The notes beneath the pieces were generated by a model, which worked only from the letters and a program-made list of their open reading frames with translations, did no database searches and was not told the origin of the DNA. From Tenacibaculum jejuense (GTDB lineage Bacteria; Bacteroidota; Bacteroidia; Flavobacteriales; Flavobacteriaceae), in contig NZ_LT899436.1 of NCBI RefSeq assembly GCF_900198195.1, positions 1,157,501 through 1,221,500 of the forward strand: a stretch of 64,000 bases of DNA, read 5' to 3'. This document shows, one piece after another, positions 28,016-37,402 of this stretch; positions within the stretch are counted from its first letter, which is position 1, and every line of letters starts with the position of its first letter. The position numbers and the translations under genes are program-made.

Positions 28016-29242
28016 ATGAAAGAATTATTAAAAAAATACGAAGAGAAGCAACCAGAAATAGTTTTTAATTGGAAAGATCCAGAAACAGATGCTGAAGGTT
28101 GGACAGTAATAAACTCATTGAGAGGTGGAGCAGCAGGAGGTGGAACCAGAATGCGTAAAGGGTTAGATAAATATGAGGTAATGTCACTTGCCAAAACAAT
28201 GGAAGTGAAATTTACTGTTTCGGGTCCAGCTATTGGTGGTGCAAAGTCAGGAATTAATTTCGATCCTAGAGATCCTAGAAAAGAAGGTGTGTTAAGAAGA
28301 TGGTATAAAGCAGTAGCGCCATTATTAAAAAATTATTACGGAACAGGTGGAGATTTAAATGTAGATGAAATTCACGAAGTAATTCCAATTACAGAAGATT
28401 GTGGTGTTTGGCACCCGCAAGAAGGAGTTTTTAATGGTCATTTTAAACCAACAGAAGCTGATAAAATCAATAGAATTGGTCAGTTACGCCACGGTGTAAT
28501 TAAAGTTATTGAAAGTGAGGATTTTTCACCAGATATCACAAAGAAGTATACTGTTGCTGATATGATTACAGGCTACGGAGTTGCTGAAGCTGTAAAGCAT
28601 TATTATGATATTTATGGTGGAGATGTGCAAGGAAAAAGAGCAGTAATACAAGGATTTGGAAACGTAGGTTCTGCAGCAGCTTATTACTTAGCACAAATGG
28701 GAGCTAAAGTAGTTGGAATTATAGATAGAGCTGGAGGAGTAATTAATGAAGAAGGTTTTACGTTTGAAGAAATTAAAGAATTATTCTTGAATAAAGATGG
28801 AAATACTTTAGTTGCTGAAAACATGATACCTTTTGAAGAAATGAATGCTAGAGTATGGAATTTACCTTGTGAAATTTTTGCTCCTTGTGCGGCTTCAAGA
28901 TTAATTACTCAAAAGCAAATTGACCAAATGATTAATACTGGTTTAGAAGTTATTTCATGTGGTGCCAATGTTCCATTTGCAGATAAAGAAATTTTCTTTG
29001 GACCAATAATGGAAAATACAGATAAAAAGGTAAGTTTAATTCCAGATTTTATTTCAAATTGTGGAATGGCAAGAGTGTTTGCTTACTTTATGGAGAAAAG
29101 AGTTGCAATGGATGATGAAGCTATTTTTAGTGATACATCAACAATAATAAAAAATGCTTTACAAAAAGCACATGCTAATAATCCCTTAAAAACAAATATT
29201 AGCGAAACGGCGTTTGAGATCGCCCTCAAGGAATTAATTTAA
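28016..29242 (+). CDS. Glu/Leu/Phe/Val dehydrogenase (glutamate dehydrogenase-like)
   Basis: 408 aa oxidoreductase of the ELFV dehydrogenase family. The N-terminal substrate domain includes [20 protein letters not shown] and the catalytic-site Lys77 in [11 protein letters not shown], with [10 protein letters not shown] further on. The Rossmann domain has the dinucleotide loop [13 protein letters not shown]. The RxGxAxGGxR form of the N-terminus is closer to leucine/valine-type dehydrogenases than to classical GDH, so the amino acid used is uncertain. It lies 16 bases ahead of nhaD. Confidence 0.85.
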   Translation: MKELLKKYEEKQPEIVFNWKDPETDAEGWTVINSLRGGAAGGGTRMRKGLDKYEVMSLAKTMEVKFTVSGPAIGGAKSGINFDPRDPRKEGVLRRWYKAVAPLLKNYYGTGGDLNVDEIHEVIPITEDCGVWHPQEGVFNGHFKPTEADKINRIGQLRHGVIKVIESEDFSPDITKKYTVADMITGYGVAEAVKHYYDIYGGDVQGKRAVIQGFGNVGSAAAYYLAQMGAKVVGIIDRAGGVINEEGFTFEEIKELFLNKDGNTLVAENMIPFEEMNARVWNLPCEIFAPCAASRLITQKQIDQMINTGLEVISCGANVPFADKEIFFGPIMENTDKKVSLIPDFISNCGMARVFAYFMEKRVAMDDEAIFSDTSTIIKNALQKAHANNPLKTNISETAFEIALKELI

Positions 29243-29258
29243 TCAAATAAGTACAATT

Positions 29259-30752
29259 ATGTTAAAATACTTTTTAGGAAATAGCCCAAAGTGGTTCAAG
29301 TTAACCATGGTAGGTTTTTTAGTTTTAAATACTGTTCTGTATTTCCTATTGCCAATTTTTATGGAGAACCATTTAGCGCACAGTATTGTGGCTTGGCTTT
29401 TTATAGGCGAATTCATTTTTACTTTAGCAATGGCATTAAAATGTTATCCTTTACAATCTGGAGGATTACTAGCAATACAAGCTTTAGTTTTAGGGTTAAC
29501 AACTCCCAAAAGTGCGTACCATGAAGTTGATCAAAACTTAGAAGTAGTTTTACTTTTAGTGTTTATGGTGGCAGGTATTTACTTTATGAAGCCCTTACTG
29601 ATGTATATTTTTAGTAAGGTATTCACAAAAATTAAATCAAAGCTAATTCTATCCTTATTATTTGTATTTCTAGCGGCAGTGTTATCAGCATTTTTAGATG
29701 CTTTAACTGTAACTGCTGTGTTAATTAGTGTAGCTGTAGGTTTCTATGGAGTATATCATAGAATAGCATCAAGTTCAGCAGATTATGATAATGACGGAAC
29801 ATTAGATCGAAAAGAATTAAGTGGCGATACATTAGAGCAATTTAGAAGTTTCCTAAGAAGTTTAATTATGCATGGTGTAGTTGGTACTGCTCTTGGAGGA
29901 GTTTGTACTTTAGTTGGTGAACCTCAGAATTTACTGATTGGAGAAAGATTAGGATGGAATTTTGTAGACTTTTTCATACAAATGGCACCTATAACAATTC
30001 CTGTGTTGTTAGCAGGTTTACTAACTACAGTTGTACTTGAAACTACAGGTTGGTTTGGTTTTGGAGCAAAACTACCTAAAGTTGCTGCAGAAATTATAGA
30101 AAGCTACACCATAGAAGAAGATAATAAAAGAACAGATGGAGAAAAGTATGGATTAATTGTACAAGGTGTTTCTGCAATTTTATTAATAGCTGGTTTGGCT
30201 TTACATATTGCACCAGTAGGTTTTATTGGGTTAGGATTAATTATAGTTCAAACTGCTTTTATGGGAATTATCGATGAACATAAACTAGGGCATGCTTTTG
30301 AAGAAGCGTTACCTTTTACAGGTTTATTAGTAGTATTCTTTGTAATTGTAGCGATGATTCACGATCAGCATTTATTTAGTCCAATTATTAAATGGGCTTT
30401 AGATCAAGATCCAGCAACTCAACCAGGATTATTTTACATCGCTAACGGATTCTTATCAGCGATAAGTGATAATGTTTTTGTAGCAACAGTATATATTGGA
30501 GAAGTAGAAAATGCATTTAAAAGTGGTGCAATTACCAGAGAGCATTTTGAAAAATTAGCTGTAGCAATTAATACAGGAACAAATTTACCAAGTGTGGCTA
30601 CTCCAAACGGACAAGCAGCTTTCTTATTCTTACTAACATCTTCATTAGCACCGTTGATTAATTTATCTTATGGAAAGATGGTGAAAATGGCACTTCCTTA
30701 CACTATCGTTTTAGGTGTATTAGGTTATGTTTTAGTAAAGGTTATGCTGTAA
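29259..30752 (+). CDS. nhaD: NhaD-type sodium:proton antiporter
   Basis: 497 aa integral membrane protein with about 12-13 hydrophobic segments. Conserved parts include [39 protein letters not shown], and [15 protein letters not shown] followed by [20 protein letters not shown], typical of NhaD in the ion transporter superfamily. It exports sodium against protons, which fits a marine organism. It is probably co-transcribed with the dehydrogenase 16 bases upstream and ends at a terminator. Confidence 0.92.
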   Translation: MLKYFLGNSPKWFKLTMVGFLVLNTVLYFLLPIFMENHLAHSIVAWLFIGEFIFTLAMALKCYPLQSGGLLAIQALVLGLTTPKSAYHEVDQNLEVVLLLVFMVAGIYFMKPLLMYIFSKVFTKIKSKLILSLLFVFLAAVLSAFLDALTVTAVLISVAVGFYGVYHRIASSSADYDNDGTLDRKELSGDTLEQFRSFLRSLIMHGVVGTALGGVCTLVGEPQNLLIGERLGWNFVDFFIQMAPITIPVLLAGLLTTVVLETTGWFGFGAKLPKVAAEIIESYTIEEDNKRTDGEKYGLIVQGVSAILLIAGLALHIAPVGFIGLGLIIVQTAFMGIIDEHKLGHAFEEALPFTGLLVVFFVIVAMIHDQHLFSPIIKWALDQDPATQPGLFYIANGFLSAISDNVFVATVYIGEVENAFKSGAITREHFEKLAVAINTGTNLPSVATPNGQAAFLFLLTSSLAPLINLSYGKMVKMALPYTIVLGVLGYVLVKVML

Positions 30753-30775
30753 GAAAATATAGTATTCTTTATAGA

Positions 30776-30808
30776 AAATCCTGAATTTTTTAAATTCAGG
30801 ATTTTTTT
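30776..30808 (+). terminator. Terminator after nhaD
   Basis: AAATCCTGAATTT / AAATTCAGGATTT stem with a very short loop, followed by nine or more T residues. Confidence 0.85.
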
Positions 30809-31010
30809 TTAGCTTTAAAGGTCTATTCTTTTTATAAACAATGATTTAAAATTTTGTTATCATGATTAAAGAATAAACTATAAAGGTTTTTATAGTGATA
30901 CATCCCCCTAAATTAGTATGCTAAAATAATTTTAAGTCTGCTTTTTCTCGAGTGTTGAATATTGGAAATCTTGATCAATTAACTTTTAATTTCAACTAGT
31001 AACATTTTAC

Positions 31011-32111
31011 ATGGGAAAAATTATTTCTATTTGTAATCAGAAAGGAGGCGTAGGTAAAACAACTACCTGTGTAAATTTATCTGCTGCATTGGGAGTTCTT
31101 GAGAAAAAAGTATTGGTAATAGATACAGATCCACAAGCAAATGCTTCGGTTTCATTTGGTTTCGGAGCAGATCAACTTAATAATCCTGCTCTCGAGTATA
31201 TGGATTTTACATCTGTTATTAAAAACAATATTATAAAAACAAATGCTCCAAACGTTTGTTTATTTCCTTTTTTTGAAGATTTAAACTTTTTTGAGAAGTC
31301 TTCTGTAGTATCAAAATTTCAAAAAGCATTACAGAAAATAAAACATTCTTATGATTATATTCTAATTGATTGTGTTCCTTTTTTTAAAGCGAAAAATTTA
31401 GAAATATTAGCTACTTCAGATGCCGTTCTTATTCCTGTTCAATGTGATTATTATGCATTAGAAGGCTTACACAAGTTTTTGAAAACTGTACGCTTTGTAC
31501 AAAAGAAAATGAATGAAAAGTTACATATAGAAGGTTTTCTACTTACAATGTATGATAAACGATTAAACCTTTCTAACAAAGTTGTTGACTATGTGCGTAG
31601 TTATTTTAAAGATCTTGTTTTTAATACATTAATAGAACGTAATTCTAAAATTACTCAAGCGCCAAGTTTTGGTCAGAGTGTTATCGAGTTTGATGCTACT
31701 TGTGTTGGAGCGCAATGTTATTTACAGTTAGCGAGTGAGATTTTAGTGAGAAACAAAGATGTTAAAGAAGTTATGTTAAATAATGAAGTAGAAACAACAT
31801 TTAATTCAAGAACGTTTAGTAGTGTTTCTTCCGAAGAGACTAAAAGTGATGTTTTGTATGGGAAGATTTTAGATAGCTTTAAAAATTCTTCTGAACATCA
31901 ATCATTTTCTTTTTTAAATAATTTTGATGAGCTACTAAGTTTAAAGAAGAAAACCGTTGAAAAGATTATGGGTTCATGTTATAAAAATCACTTTGGTAAT
32001 ACTTGGGTATATAAAATAAACAGTTCGAATCTTTTTAAGAAAAAGTACCTTCATATACATTTCGATAATGGTACTGTATCTCACTATACAACGAAATGGT
32101 TTAGTCGTTAA
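31011..32111 (+). CDS. Orphan ParA-like ATPase with C-terminal extension
   Basis: 366 aa. Residues 1 to about 250 are a ParA/MinD-type P-loop ATPase with deviant Walker A KGGVGKTT at residues 11-18, the Walker A' DTDPQANAS, and the IDCVPF Walker B region. About 115 further residues (from VMLNNEVETTFNSRTF on) extend beyond normal ParA; I do not recognise them, and they end in a Lys/His-rich beta-like stretch. No parB or parS-like site is adjacent. The nearest genes are exbB/exbD/tonB downstream, suggesting, as inference only, a role in positioning an envelope complex or another cargo. Confidence 0.8.
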   Translation: MGKIISICNQKGGVGKTTTCVNLSAALGVLEKKVLVIDTDPQANASVSFGFGADQLNNPALEYMDFTSVIKNNIIKTNAPNVCLFPFFEDLNFFEKSSVVSKFQKALQKIKHSYDYILIDCVPFFKAKNLEILATSDAVLIPVQCDYYALEGLHKFLKTVRFVQKKMNEKLHIEGFLLTMYDKRLNLSNKVVDYVRSYFKDLVFNTLIERNSKITQAPSFGQSVIEFDATCVGAQCYLQLASEILVRNKDVKEVMLNNEVETTFNSRTFSSVSSEETKSDVLYGKILDSFKNSSEHQSFSFLNNFDELLSLKKKTVEKIMGSCYKNHFGNTWVYKINSSNLFKKKYLHIHFDNGTVSHYTTKWFSR

Positions 32112-32342
32112 ATTTTAATTTCATTGTTAAAGACAACTTATTATTCAATCTATAATGAATATATTTGTTTATGTTGTGTATAATGTTGTGCAACTCAAAT
32201 TAAGTGGATTTGAAAGTGGAAAGTTGCTGTTATTTTTACTTTAAAAAGTTAAAAAAAAGATAATACGTTTACTTTTAGATTCCTATATTGAAATTTTCAA
32301 ACAAACAATTCGTTTAAATATTTAAAAAAGTAAGAATAGTAT

Positions 32343-33032
32343 ATGTTATTATTTATTCAGGAAGCTGCTGAGCAAGTATTAGAAGAAGCATCACAAGAAA
32401 AAACATTATCAATTATTCAGTTAATAAAAGATGGAGGGCCAGGAGGGCAGATTATAATAGCCATTCTTTTTGTCTTGTTAGGAGTTGCGCTTTACATTTA
32501 TTTTGAACGTTTTTTTGCTGTAAAATCTGCTTCTCAAGAAGATAGTAATTTTATGAATCAGATAAGAGATTTTGTTTTAAATGGAAATCTAGATTCAGCT
32601 AAAGCATTATGCGAAAGTACAAACACACCATCTTCTAGGTTAGTCGGAAAAGGAATTTCTAGAATAGGAAAACCTTTAGATGATATTAATACTGCAATCG
32701 AAAATGCAGGTAAGTTAGAAGTATATAAATTAGAAAAAAATGTATCTGTATTAGCAACAATTGCTGGTGCAGCTCCAATGATTGGTTTCTTAGGAACTGT
32801 AATAGGTATGATTGTAGCTATCCATGAGATTGCAAATTCTGGAGGTCAGATAGATATTAAAATGTTATCAGATGGTTTATATACAGCCATGACAACTACA
32901 GTAGCAGGTTTAATAGTCGGTATTGTGGCTTATATAGCATATAATCATTTGGTTGTAAGAACAGATAAAGTTGTATATCAAATGGAGGCAAAATCTGTAG
33001 AGTTTTTAGATTTATTAAATGAACCAGTGTAA
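32343..33032 (+). CDS. exbB: MotA/TolQ/ExbB proton channel protein
   Basis: 229 aa inner-membrane protein with three hydrophobic segments (about 37-60, 137-160 and 178-200). The last two flank the conserved APMIGFLGTVIGMI and YTAMTTTVAGLIVGIVAY segments of ExbB/TolQ. It energises TonB with ExbD by proton flow. Its stop overlaps the start of exbD by one base, so the two are translationally coupled. Confidence 0.9.
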   Translation: MLLFIQEAAEQVLEEASQEKTLSIIQLIKDGGPGGQIIIAILFVLLGVALYIYFERFFAVKSASQEDSNFMNQIRDFVLNGNLDSAKALCESTNTPSSRLVGKGISRIGKPLDDINTAIENAGKLEVYKLEKNVSVLATIAGAAPMIGFLGTVIGMIVAIHEIANSGGQIDIKMLSDGLYTAMTTTVAGLIVGIVAYIAYNHLVVRTDKVVYQMEAKSVEFLDLLNEPV

Positions 33033-33424
33033 TGAATTTAAGAGGAAGAAATAAAGTAAATCCAAACTTTAATATGTCTTCAATGACAGACATAGTTTTT
33101 CTACTGTTAATATTTTTTATGTTAACATCTACATTAGTAACTGTAAGTGCTATAGATGTATTATTGCCAAAAGCAGGTGGAAAAACAGAGAACCAAACTT
33201 CAATAGCTGTTACCATTACAAAAGATTCAGATTTTTATATAGATAAATCAAAAGTTTCTTCAAACAGTTTGGAACAAGAATTGTTAAATAAAGTAGGTGT
33301 AAATAAAGAAAAAACAGTTGTAATCAGAGGAGATCAAAATGTTCCATATAAAAATGTAATGCAGGTAATAGACATTGCAAACAGGAATAAATTGAAGATG
33401 ATCTTAGCTGTTAAAGGAAGATAA
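33032..33424 (+). CDS. exbD: ExbD/TolR family protein
   Basis: 130 aa with one N-terminal membrane helix (about 18-38, TDIVFLLLIFFMLTSTLV) containing the conserved Asp that carries protons in ExbD/TolR, then a small periplasmic domain. It overlaps exbB by one base and is followed directly by the TonB-like gene. Confidence 0.92.
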   Translation: MNLRGRNKVNPNFNMSSMTDIVFLLLIFFMLTSTLVTVSAIDVLLPKAGGKTENQTSIAVTITKDSDFYIDKSKVSSNSLEQELLNKVGVNKEKTVVIRGDQNVPYKNVMQVIDIANRNKLKMILAVKGR

Positions 33425-34273
33425 ATGCAAGTATTTGATACAATACATAAAAGAAAGTCTGCTATAATTACAGCAATACTTTTACTGTTGATACTTCTAA
33501 TGATGTATGGTTTTGGTATGCGTTATATGGATCCACCAGTTGAATACGGAGTGTCTATCAATTATGGAGATTCTAATGTCGGAAGTGGAGAACCTGTTGA
33601 AAAGGTAAAAGCTACGCAACCTAAAGCTGAAGAAGTTCAAGAGGAAAAGGTTGAGGAACAAATTGAAAAAGTGGAAGAGCAACCTAAAGAAGAAATAGCT
33701 GAAGAGGTAATAACAGATGACACTACTAAAGAAGATGTTCCTGTTGTAGAAAAGAATGAAGAAAAAAAGGAATCTGTTAAAGAAGTTAAGGAGGTTAAAG
33801 AAGAAAAACCAAAAGAGAAGCCAAAGCCAAAACCATCTAAAGCTGCAACAGATGCTTTAAATAGTTTATTAAAAGGAAGTTCACCAGATGGAGAAGTGAA
33901 AAAAGGAGAAGGGGATGATGCTCAAACTGGAGTAAAAGGTGATAAAAAAGGTGATCCTGATTCTAATAAATATTATGGAGAAGCTGGAGGAGGTTCAGGA
34001 GGTAATTATAATTTAGCAGGAAGAAAAGCTTTGTCTAAACCCGTGCAAAAACCAGATTGTGAAGAAGAAGGTACTGTAGTGGTAAGTATAGAAGTTAATA
34101 AAGATGGAAGTGTAATCAAAGCTTCACCTGGAGCAAGAGGAACAACTAATTCTGCCCCATGTTTATTTAAAGCAGCTAAAGAAGCAGCGTTAAAAACAAA
34201 ATGGAATCCTGATGGGAATGCTCCAAAAAAGCAAAAAGGAACCATTATTTACAAATTCTCATTATCAAAGTAG
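33425..34273 (+). CDS. tonB: TonB-like energy transducer
   Basis: 282 aa with an N-terminal membrane anchor (about residues 13-32), a long Glu/Lys/Pro-rich periplasmic spacer (about 60-145, including KPKEKPKPKPSK), a Gly-rich linker, and a C-terminal TonB-like domain (about 205-282; GTVVVSIEVNKDGSVI, then a pair of conserved helices and IIYKFSLSK). It starts on the base after exbD ends. It probably couples ExbBD energy to outer-membrane receptors. Confidence 0.88.
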   Translation: MQVFDTIHKRKSAIITAILLLLILLMMYGFGMRYMDPPVEYGVSINYGDSNVGSGEPVEKVKATQPKAEEVQEEKVEEQIEKVEEQPKEEIAEEVITDDTTKEDVPVVEKNEEKKESVKEVKEVKEEKPKEKPKPKPSKAATDALNSLLKGSSPDGEVKKGEGDDAQTGVKGDKKGDPDSNKYYGEAGGGSGGNYNLAGRKALSKPVQKPDCEEEGTVVVSIEVNKDGSVIKASPGARGTTNSAPCLFKAAKEAALKTKWNPDGNAPKKQKGTIIYKFSLSK

Positions 34274-34285
34274 TTTACAATTAAT

Positions 34286-35497
34286 ATGACATATGAAGAA
34301 ACGGTAAATTGGATGTTTAATCAATTACCAATGTACCAGAGTCAGGGAAAAACTGCCTATAAAGAAGATTTATCTAATATTATTAAATTATCTAACCACC
34401 TAGGTAATCCAGAAAATAAGTTCAAGTCCATTCATGTAGGAGGAACTAATGGAAAGGGATCTACGAGTCATATGGTTGCTTCAATTTTACAGGAAGCAGG
34501 TTATAAAGTTGGATTATATACTTCGCCTCATTTAAAAAGTTTTACTGAAAGAATTAGAATTAACGGGAAAGAGATTCAAGAACATAATGTTGTCGATTTT
34601 ATAACAAAGAACAAAAGTTTTTTTGAAGAAAATTACTTGTCTTTTTTTGAAATGACAGTAGGAATGGCTTTCGAATATTTTTCTGAAGAAAATGTTGATA
34701 TTGCTGTTATTGAAGTTGGACTAGGAGGGCGTTTAGATTCTACAAACATTATAACTCCTGAAGTTTCTGTAATTACTAATATAGGATTAGATCATGTGCA
34801 GATTTTAGGAGATACAGTTCAGAAAATAGCTGTTGAGAAAGCAGGAATCATTAAAAAAGGAATTCCTGTAGTTATTGGAGAAAGAGATGTAGATACAGAA
34901 AATGTTTTTATCAATAAAGCACAAGAGTTATTTTCTGAAATTGTATTTGCTTCAGATAGTAAAGAAATTCGTCATAAAACAGATTTACTGGGATCGTATC
35001 AACAGAAAAACATGAAAACAGCAGTTACAGCTATTGCTAAACTTTCTTGTTTTAGAGTAAATGAAGAACAGATACAAAAAGGGTTAAGTAATGTGGTTTA
35101 CAATACAAACTTAAAAGGAAGATGGCAGATTTTACAAGAATCTCCAAAAGTAATTTGTGATACAGCTCATAATAAAGAAGGGCTTACTTATGTATTAAAA
35201 CAACTTCAAGAAGAAAATTATAAGAGATTACATATTGTTTTAGGAGTAGTTTCTGATAAAAACTTAGATGAAATTCTACCAATGTTTCCAGCTGAAGCAA
35301 CTTATTATTTTTGTAAACCAAATATTCCAAGAGGACTTTCAGAAAGAGAGTTAAGAAATAGAGCACAAATGTATAGATTAGAAGGAGAATATTATGGTTC
35401 TGTTCAAGATGCTTACAATGAGTCTCTTAATTGTTTTTCAGATGAAGATCTCATATTTGTTGGTGGGAGTACTTTTACAGTAGCTGAAATTTTATAG
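34286..35497 (+). CDS. folC: Folylpolyglutamate synthase / dihydrofolate synthase
   Basis: 403 aa Mur-ligase-fold enzyme that adds glutamate to folates. Marks are the P-loop VGGTNGKGSTSHM, the YTSPHLKSFTERIRING segment, IEVGLGGRLDSTN, TNIGLDHVQILG, and CDTAHNKEGL in the C-terminal domain. It lies 12 bases after tonB, so it appears to be the last gene of the exbB-exbD-tonB-folC operon. Confidence 0.93.
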   Translation: MTYEETVNWMFNQLPMYQSQGKTAYKEDLSNIIKLSNHLGNPENKFKSIHVGGTNGKGSTSHMVASILQEAGYKVGLYTSPHLKSFTERIRINGKEIQEHNVVDFITKNKSFFEENYLSFFEMTVGMAFEYFSEENVDIAVIEVGLGGRLDSTNIITPEVSVITNIGLDHVQILGDTVQKIAVEKAGIIKKGIPVVIGERDVDTENVFINKAQELFSEIVFASDSKEIRHKTDLLGSYQQKNMKTAVTAIAKLSCFRVNEEQIQKGLSNVVYNTNLKGRWQILQESPKVICDTAHNKEGLTYVLKQLQEENYKRLHIVLGVVSDKNLDEILPMFPAEATYYFCKPNIPRGLSERELRNRAQMYRLEGEYYGSVQDAYNESLNCFSDEDLIFVGGSTFTVAEIL

Positions 35498-35517
35498 CAA
35501 AAAAAACAAAAAAAGTA

Positions 35518-35547
35518 TTGCTATTATAAAAAACAGTGTTATATTTG
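35518..35547 (+). promoter_or_regulatory. Promoter of the tRNA-Val pair
   Basis: TTG at 35518-35520, a 19-base spacer and TATATTTG at 35540-35547, a near-ideal Bacteroidota promoter. Initiation would fall about 10-15 bases before the first tRNA. Confidence 0.75.
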
Positions 35548-35566
35548 CACCCGCAATAACGATTTA

Positions 35567-35641
35567 GGGCGCGTAGCTCAGTTGGTTCAGAGCACTTGGT
35601 TTACACCCAAGGGGTCAGGGGTTCGAATCCCTTCGCGCCCA
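35567..35641 (+). tRNA. tRNA-Val (anticodon UAC)
   Basis: 75 nt cloverleaf: acceptor GGGCGCG / CGCGCCC with discriminator A, D-arm GCTC..GAGC, anticodon stem ACTTGG/CCAAGG around TTTACAC (anticodon TAC) and the T-loop GGTTCGAATCC. The CCA end is not encoded. Confidence 0.95.
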
Positions 35642-35660
35642 CAAAACCTAAAAGTTATTA

Positions 35661-35735
35661 GGGCGAATAGCTCAGTTGGTTCAGAGCACTTGGTTTACAC
35701 CCAAGGGGTCGGGGGTTCGAATCCCTCTTCGCCCA
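35661..35735 (+). tRNA. tRNA-Val (anticodon UAC), second copy
   Basis: A near-identical copy 19 bases after the first. The acceptor stem differs compensatorily (GGGCGAA / TTCGCCC), and the anticodon loop is again TTTACAC. It is followed by a terminator. Confidence 0.95.
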
Positions 35736-35740
35736 CAAAC

Positions 35741-35772
35741 AAAACCTCAGTCTATACAGATTGAGGTTTTTT
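35741..35772 (+). terminator. Terminator after tRNA-Val genes
   Basis: ACCTCAGTCT / AGATTGAGGT stem (one G-T pair) with loop ATAC and a run of T residues. Confidence 0.85.
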
Positions 35773-35804
35773 GTTTTCTTCACTAATATTAAATATGCTT
35801 TTTG

Positions 35805-35812
35805 TAGGTTTG
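35805..35812 (+). promoter_or_regulatory. Candidate -7 box ahead of polysaccharide locus
   Basis: TAGGTTTG matches TAnnTTTG 35 bases before the first polysaccharide gene, but no TTG lies at the right distance upstream (the nearest, 35771-35773, is 31 bases away). This would be the only visible promoter for the start of the 27 kb run. Confidence 0.35.
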
Positions 35813-35847
35813 TTAATCGAAATAAATATGTTTAAAAGACATCTTTT

Positions 35848-36423
35848 ATGTTGAATTATTTTGCGCATCATACTGCTATAATCGATCAAGGAGCCAAGAT
35901 TGGTAACGGAACTAAAATCTGGCATTTTTCACATATTATGCCTAATTCACAAATAGGAGAAGAATGTAATTTAGGTCAGAATGTAGTGGTCTCGCCAAAC
36001 GTAGTTTTGGGAAATAATGTAAAAGTACAGAATAATGTTTCTGTTTACACTGGAGTAGTTTGTGAAGATGATGTCTTTTTAGGTCCATCAATGGTTTTTA
36101 CAAATGTGATTAATCCTAGGAGTGCAATTAACAGAAAGACTGAATTTAAGCAAACTATAGTTAAAAAAGGAGCTACTATTGGCGCCAATGCAACAGTAAT
36201 TTGTGGGAATATGATAGGTGAGTATGCTTTAATTGGAGCCGGAGCAGTAGTTACAAAAAATGTTTTACCTTATTCTTTAGTTGTGGGTAATCCTTCAAAA
36301 CACATTGGATGGGTAAGCGAATATGGGCATAGATTAGTATTTGATCAAGATGGTTTTGCTATTTGTGATGAAAGTAAGCAAGTATATCAGATACAGCAAA
36401 ATGAAGTTAAAAGAGTAAAGTAA
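35848..36423 (+). CDS. wlbB: WlbB/WbpD-like sugar N-acetyltransferase
   Basis: 191 aa left-handed beta-helix acyltransferase. Repeated hexapeptides run from residue about 10 to 155 (IGNGTKIWHFSHIMP, LGQNVVVSPNVVLGNN, TVICGNMIGEYALIGAGAVV). It resembles enzymes that N-acetylate UDP-2-acetamido-3-amino-2,3-dideoxy-glucuronate. The next gene is the matching dehydrogenase type (WlbA), which supports the call. The aminotransferase that should act between them is not adjacent. Confidence 0.8.
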   Translation: MLNYFAHHTAIIDQGAKIGNGTKIWHFSHIMPNSQIGEECNLGQNVVVSPNVVLGNNVKVQNNVSVYTGVVCEDDVFLGPSMVFTNVINPRSAINRKTEFKQTIVKKGATIGANATVICGNMIGEYALIGAGAVVTKNVLPYSLVVGNPSKHIGWVSEYGHRLVFDQDGFAICDESKQVYQIQQNEVKRVK

Positions 36424-36430
36424 AATTCAG

Positions 36431-37363
36431 ATGAAAAATTTTGCAATTTTAGGAGTGGCAGGATATATAGCTCCAAGGCACTTAATGGCAATAAAAGAAA
36501 CAGGAAATAATTTACTAGCATCGTTAGATAAAAATGATAGTGTGGGTATTTTAGATAGTTATTTTCCCGATTCTAGTTTTTTTGTCGAATTTGAAAGGTT
36601 TGATCGTCACATAGAAAAACTTAAGAGACAAGAAGGTATTCAATTGGATTATGTAAGTGTTTGTACACCCAACTATCTTCATGACTCTCACATAAGAATG
36701 GCTTTAAGAAGAGGAGCGGATGCTTTGTGCGAAAAACCTTTAGTGTTAAATCCTTGGAACTTAGATGCGCTTGAAGCTATTGAAGAAGAAAGTCAAAATA
36801 GAATTCATGCTATTCTACAATTACGATTACATCCAAGTGTTATAGCTTTGAAGAAAAAAGTAGAATCACAGAAAAATAAAACAAAACACGAAATTGATTT
36901 AACGTATATCACTTCTCGAGGCAAATGGTATGATATTTCTTGGAAAGGAGACGAAAGCAAATCGGGAGGAATAGTAACCAATATAGGAATACATTTTTTT
37001 GATATGCTGACATGGATTTTTGGAAATGTTCAAGAAAGTGAAGTTTATTTAAGAGATTTAGATAAAGCAAGCGGATATTTAGAGCTTGAAAATGCTAGAG
37101 TTCGATGGTTTTTGTCTATAGATGAAAATTCTCTGCCAGAAGAGGTTAAAGTTAAAGGACAAAGAACGTTCAGATCGATAACTGTTGGAGGGGAAGAAAT
37201 TGAATTTAGTAAAGGTTTTACAGATTTACATACTAAAACTTACGAAGAGGTATTGTTAGGAAATGGTTTTTCATTGAAAGATGCAAGATCTTCTATTGAG
37301 ACGGTGTATAACATAAGAAATGCAAAAGTTGTAAATAACGGAATAAAACATCCTTATTTATAA
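36431..37363 (+). CDS. wlbA: WlbA/WbpB-like UDP-GlcNAcA 3-dehydrogenase
   Basis: 310 aa Gfo/Idh/MocA oxidoreductase. The N-terminus MKNFAILGVAGYIAPRHLMA is characteristic of WlbA, and CEKPLVLN carries the conserved EKP of the family. Known members oxidise C3 of UDP-N-acetylglucosaminuronate for later amination. It lies 7 bases after the acetyltransferase gene. Confidence 0.82.
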   Translation: MKNFAILGVAGYIAPRHLMAIKETGNNLLASLDKNDSVGILDSYFPDSSFFVEFERFDRHIEKLKRQEGIQLDYVSVCTPNYLHDSHIRMALRRGADALCEKPLVLNPWNLDALEAIEEESQNRIHAILQLRLHPSVIALKKKVESQKNKTKHEIDLTYITSRGKWYDISWKGDESKSGGIVTNIGIHFFDMLTWIFGNVQESEVYLRDLDKASGYLELENARVRWFLSIDENSLPEEVKVKGQRTFRSITVGGEEIEFSKGFTDLHTKTYEEVLLGNGFSLKDARSSIETVYNIRNAKVVNNGIKHPYL

Positions 37364-37402
37364 AAATAATTAGAATATAATTTTTTGAGTATAAACTCAG
37401 AT

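Noticed and set aside
35582..35764. 60 aa ORF with an internal repeat (VYTQGVGGSNPSS type)
   Set aside because: It is an artefact of translating the two tRNA-Val genes in tandem.
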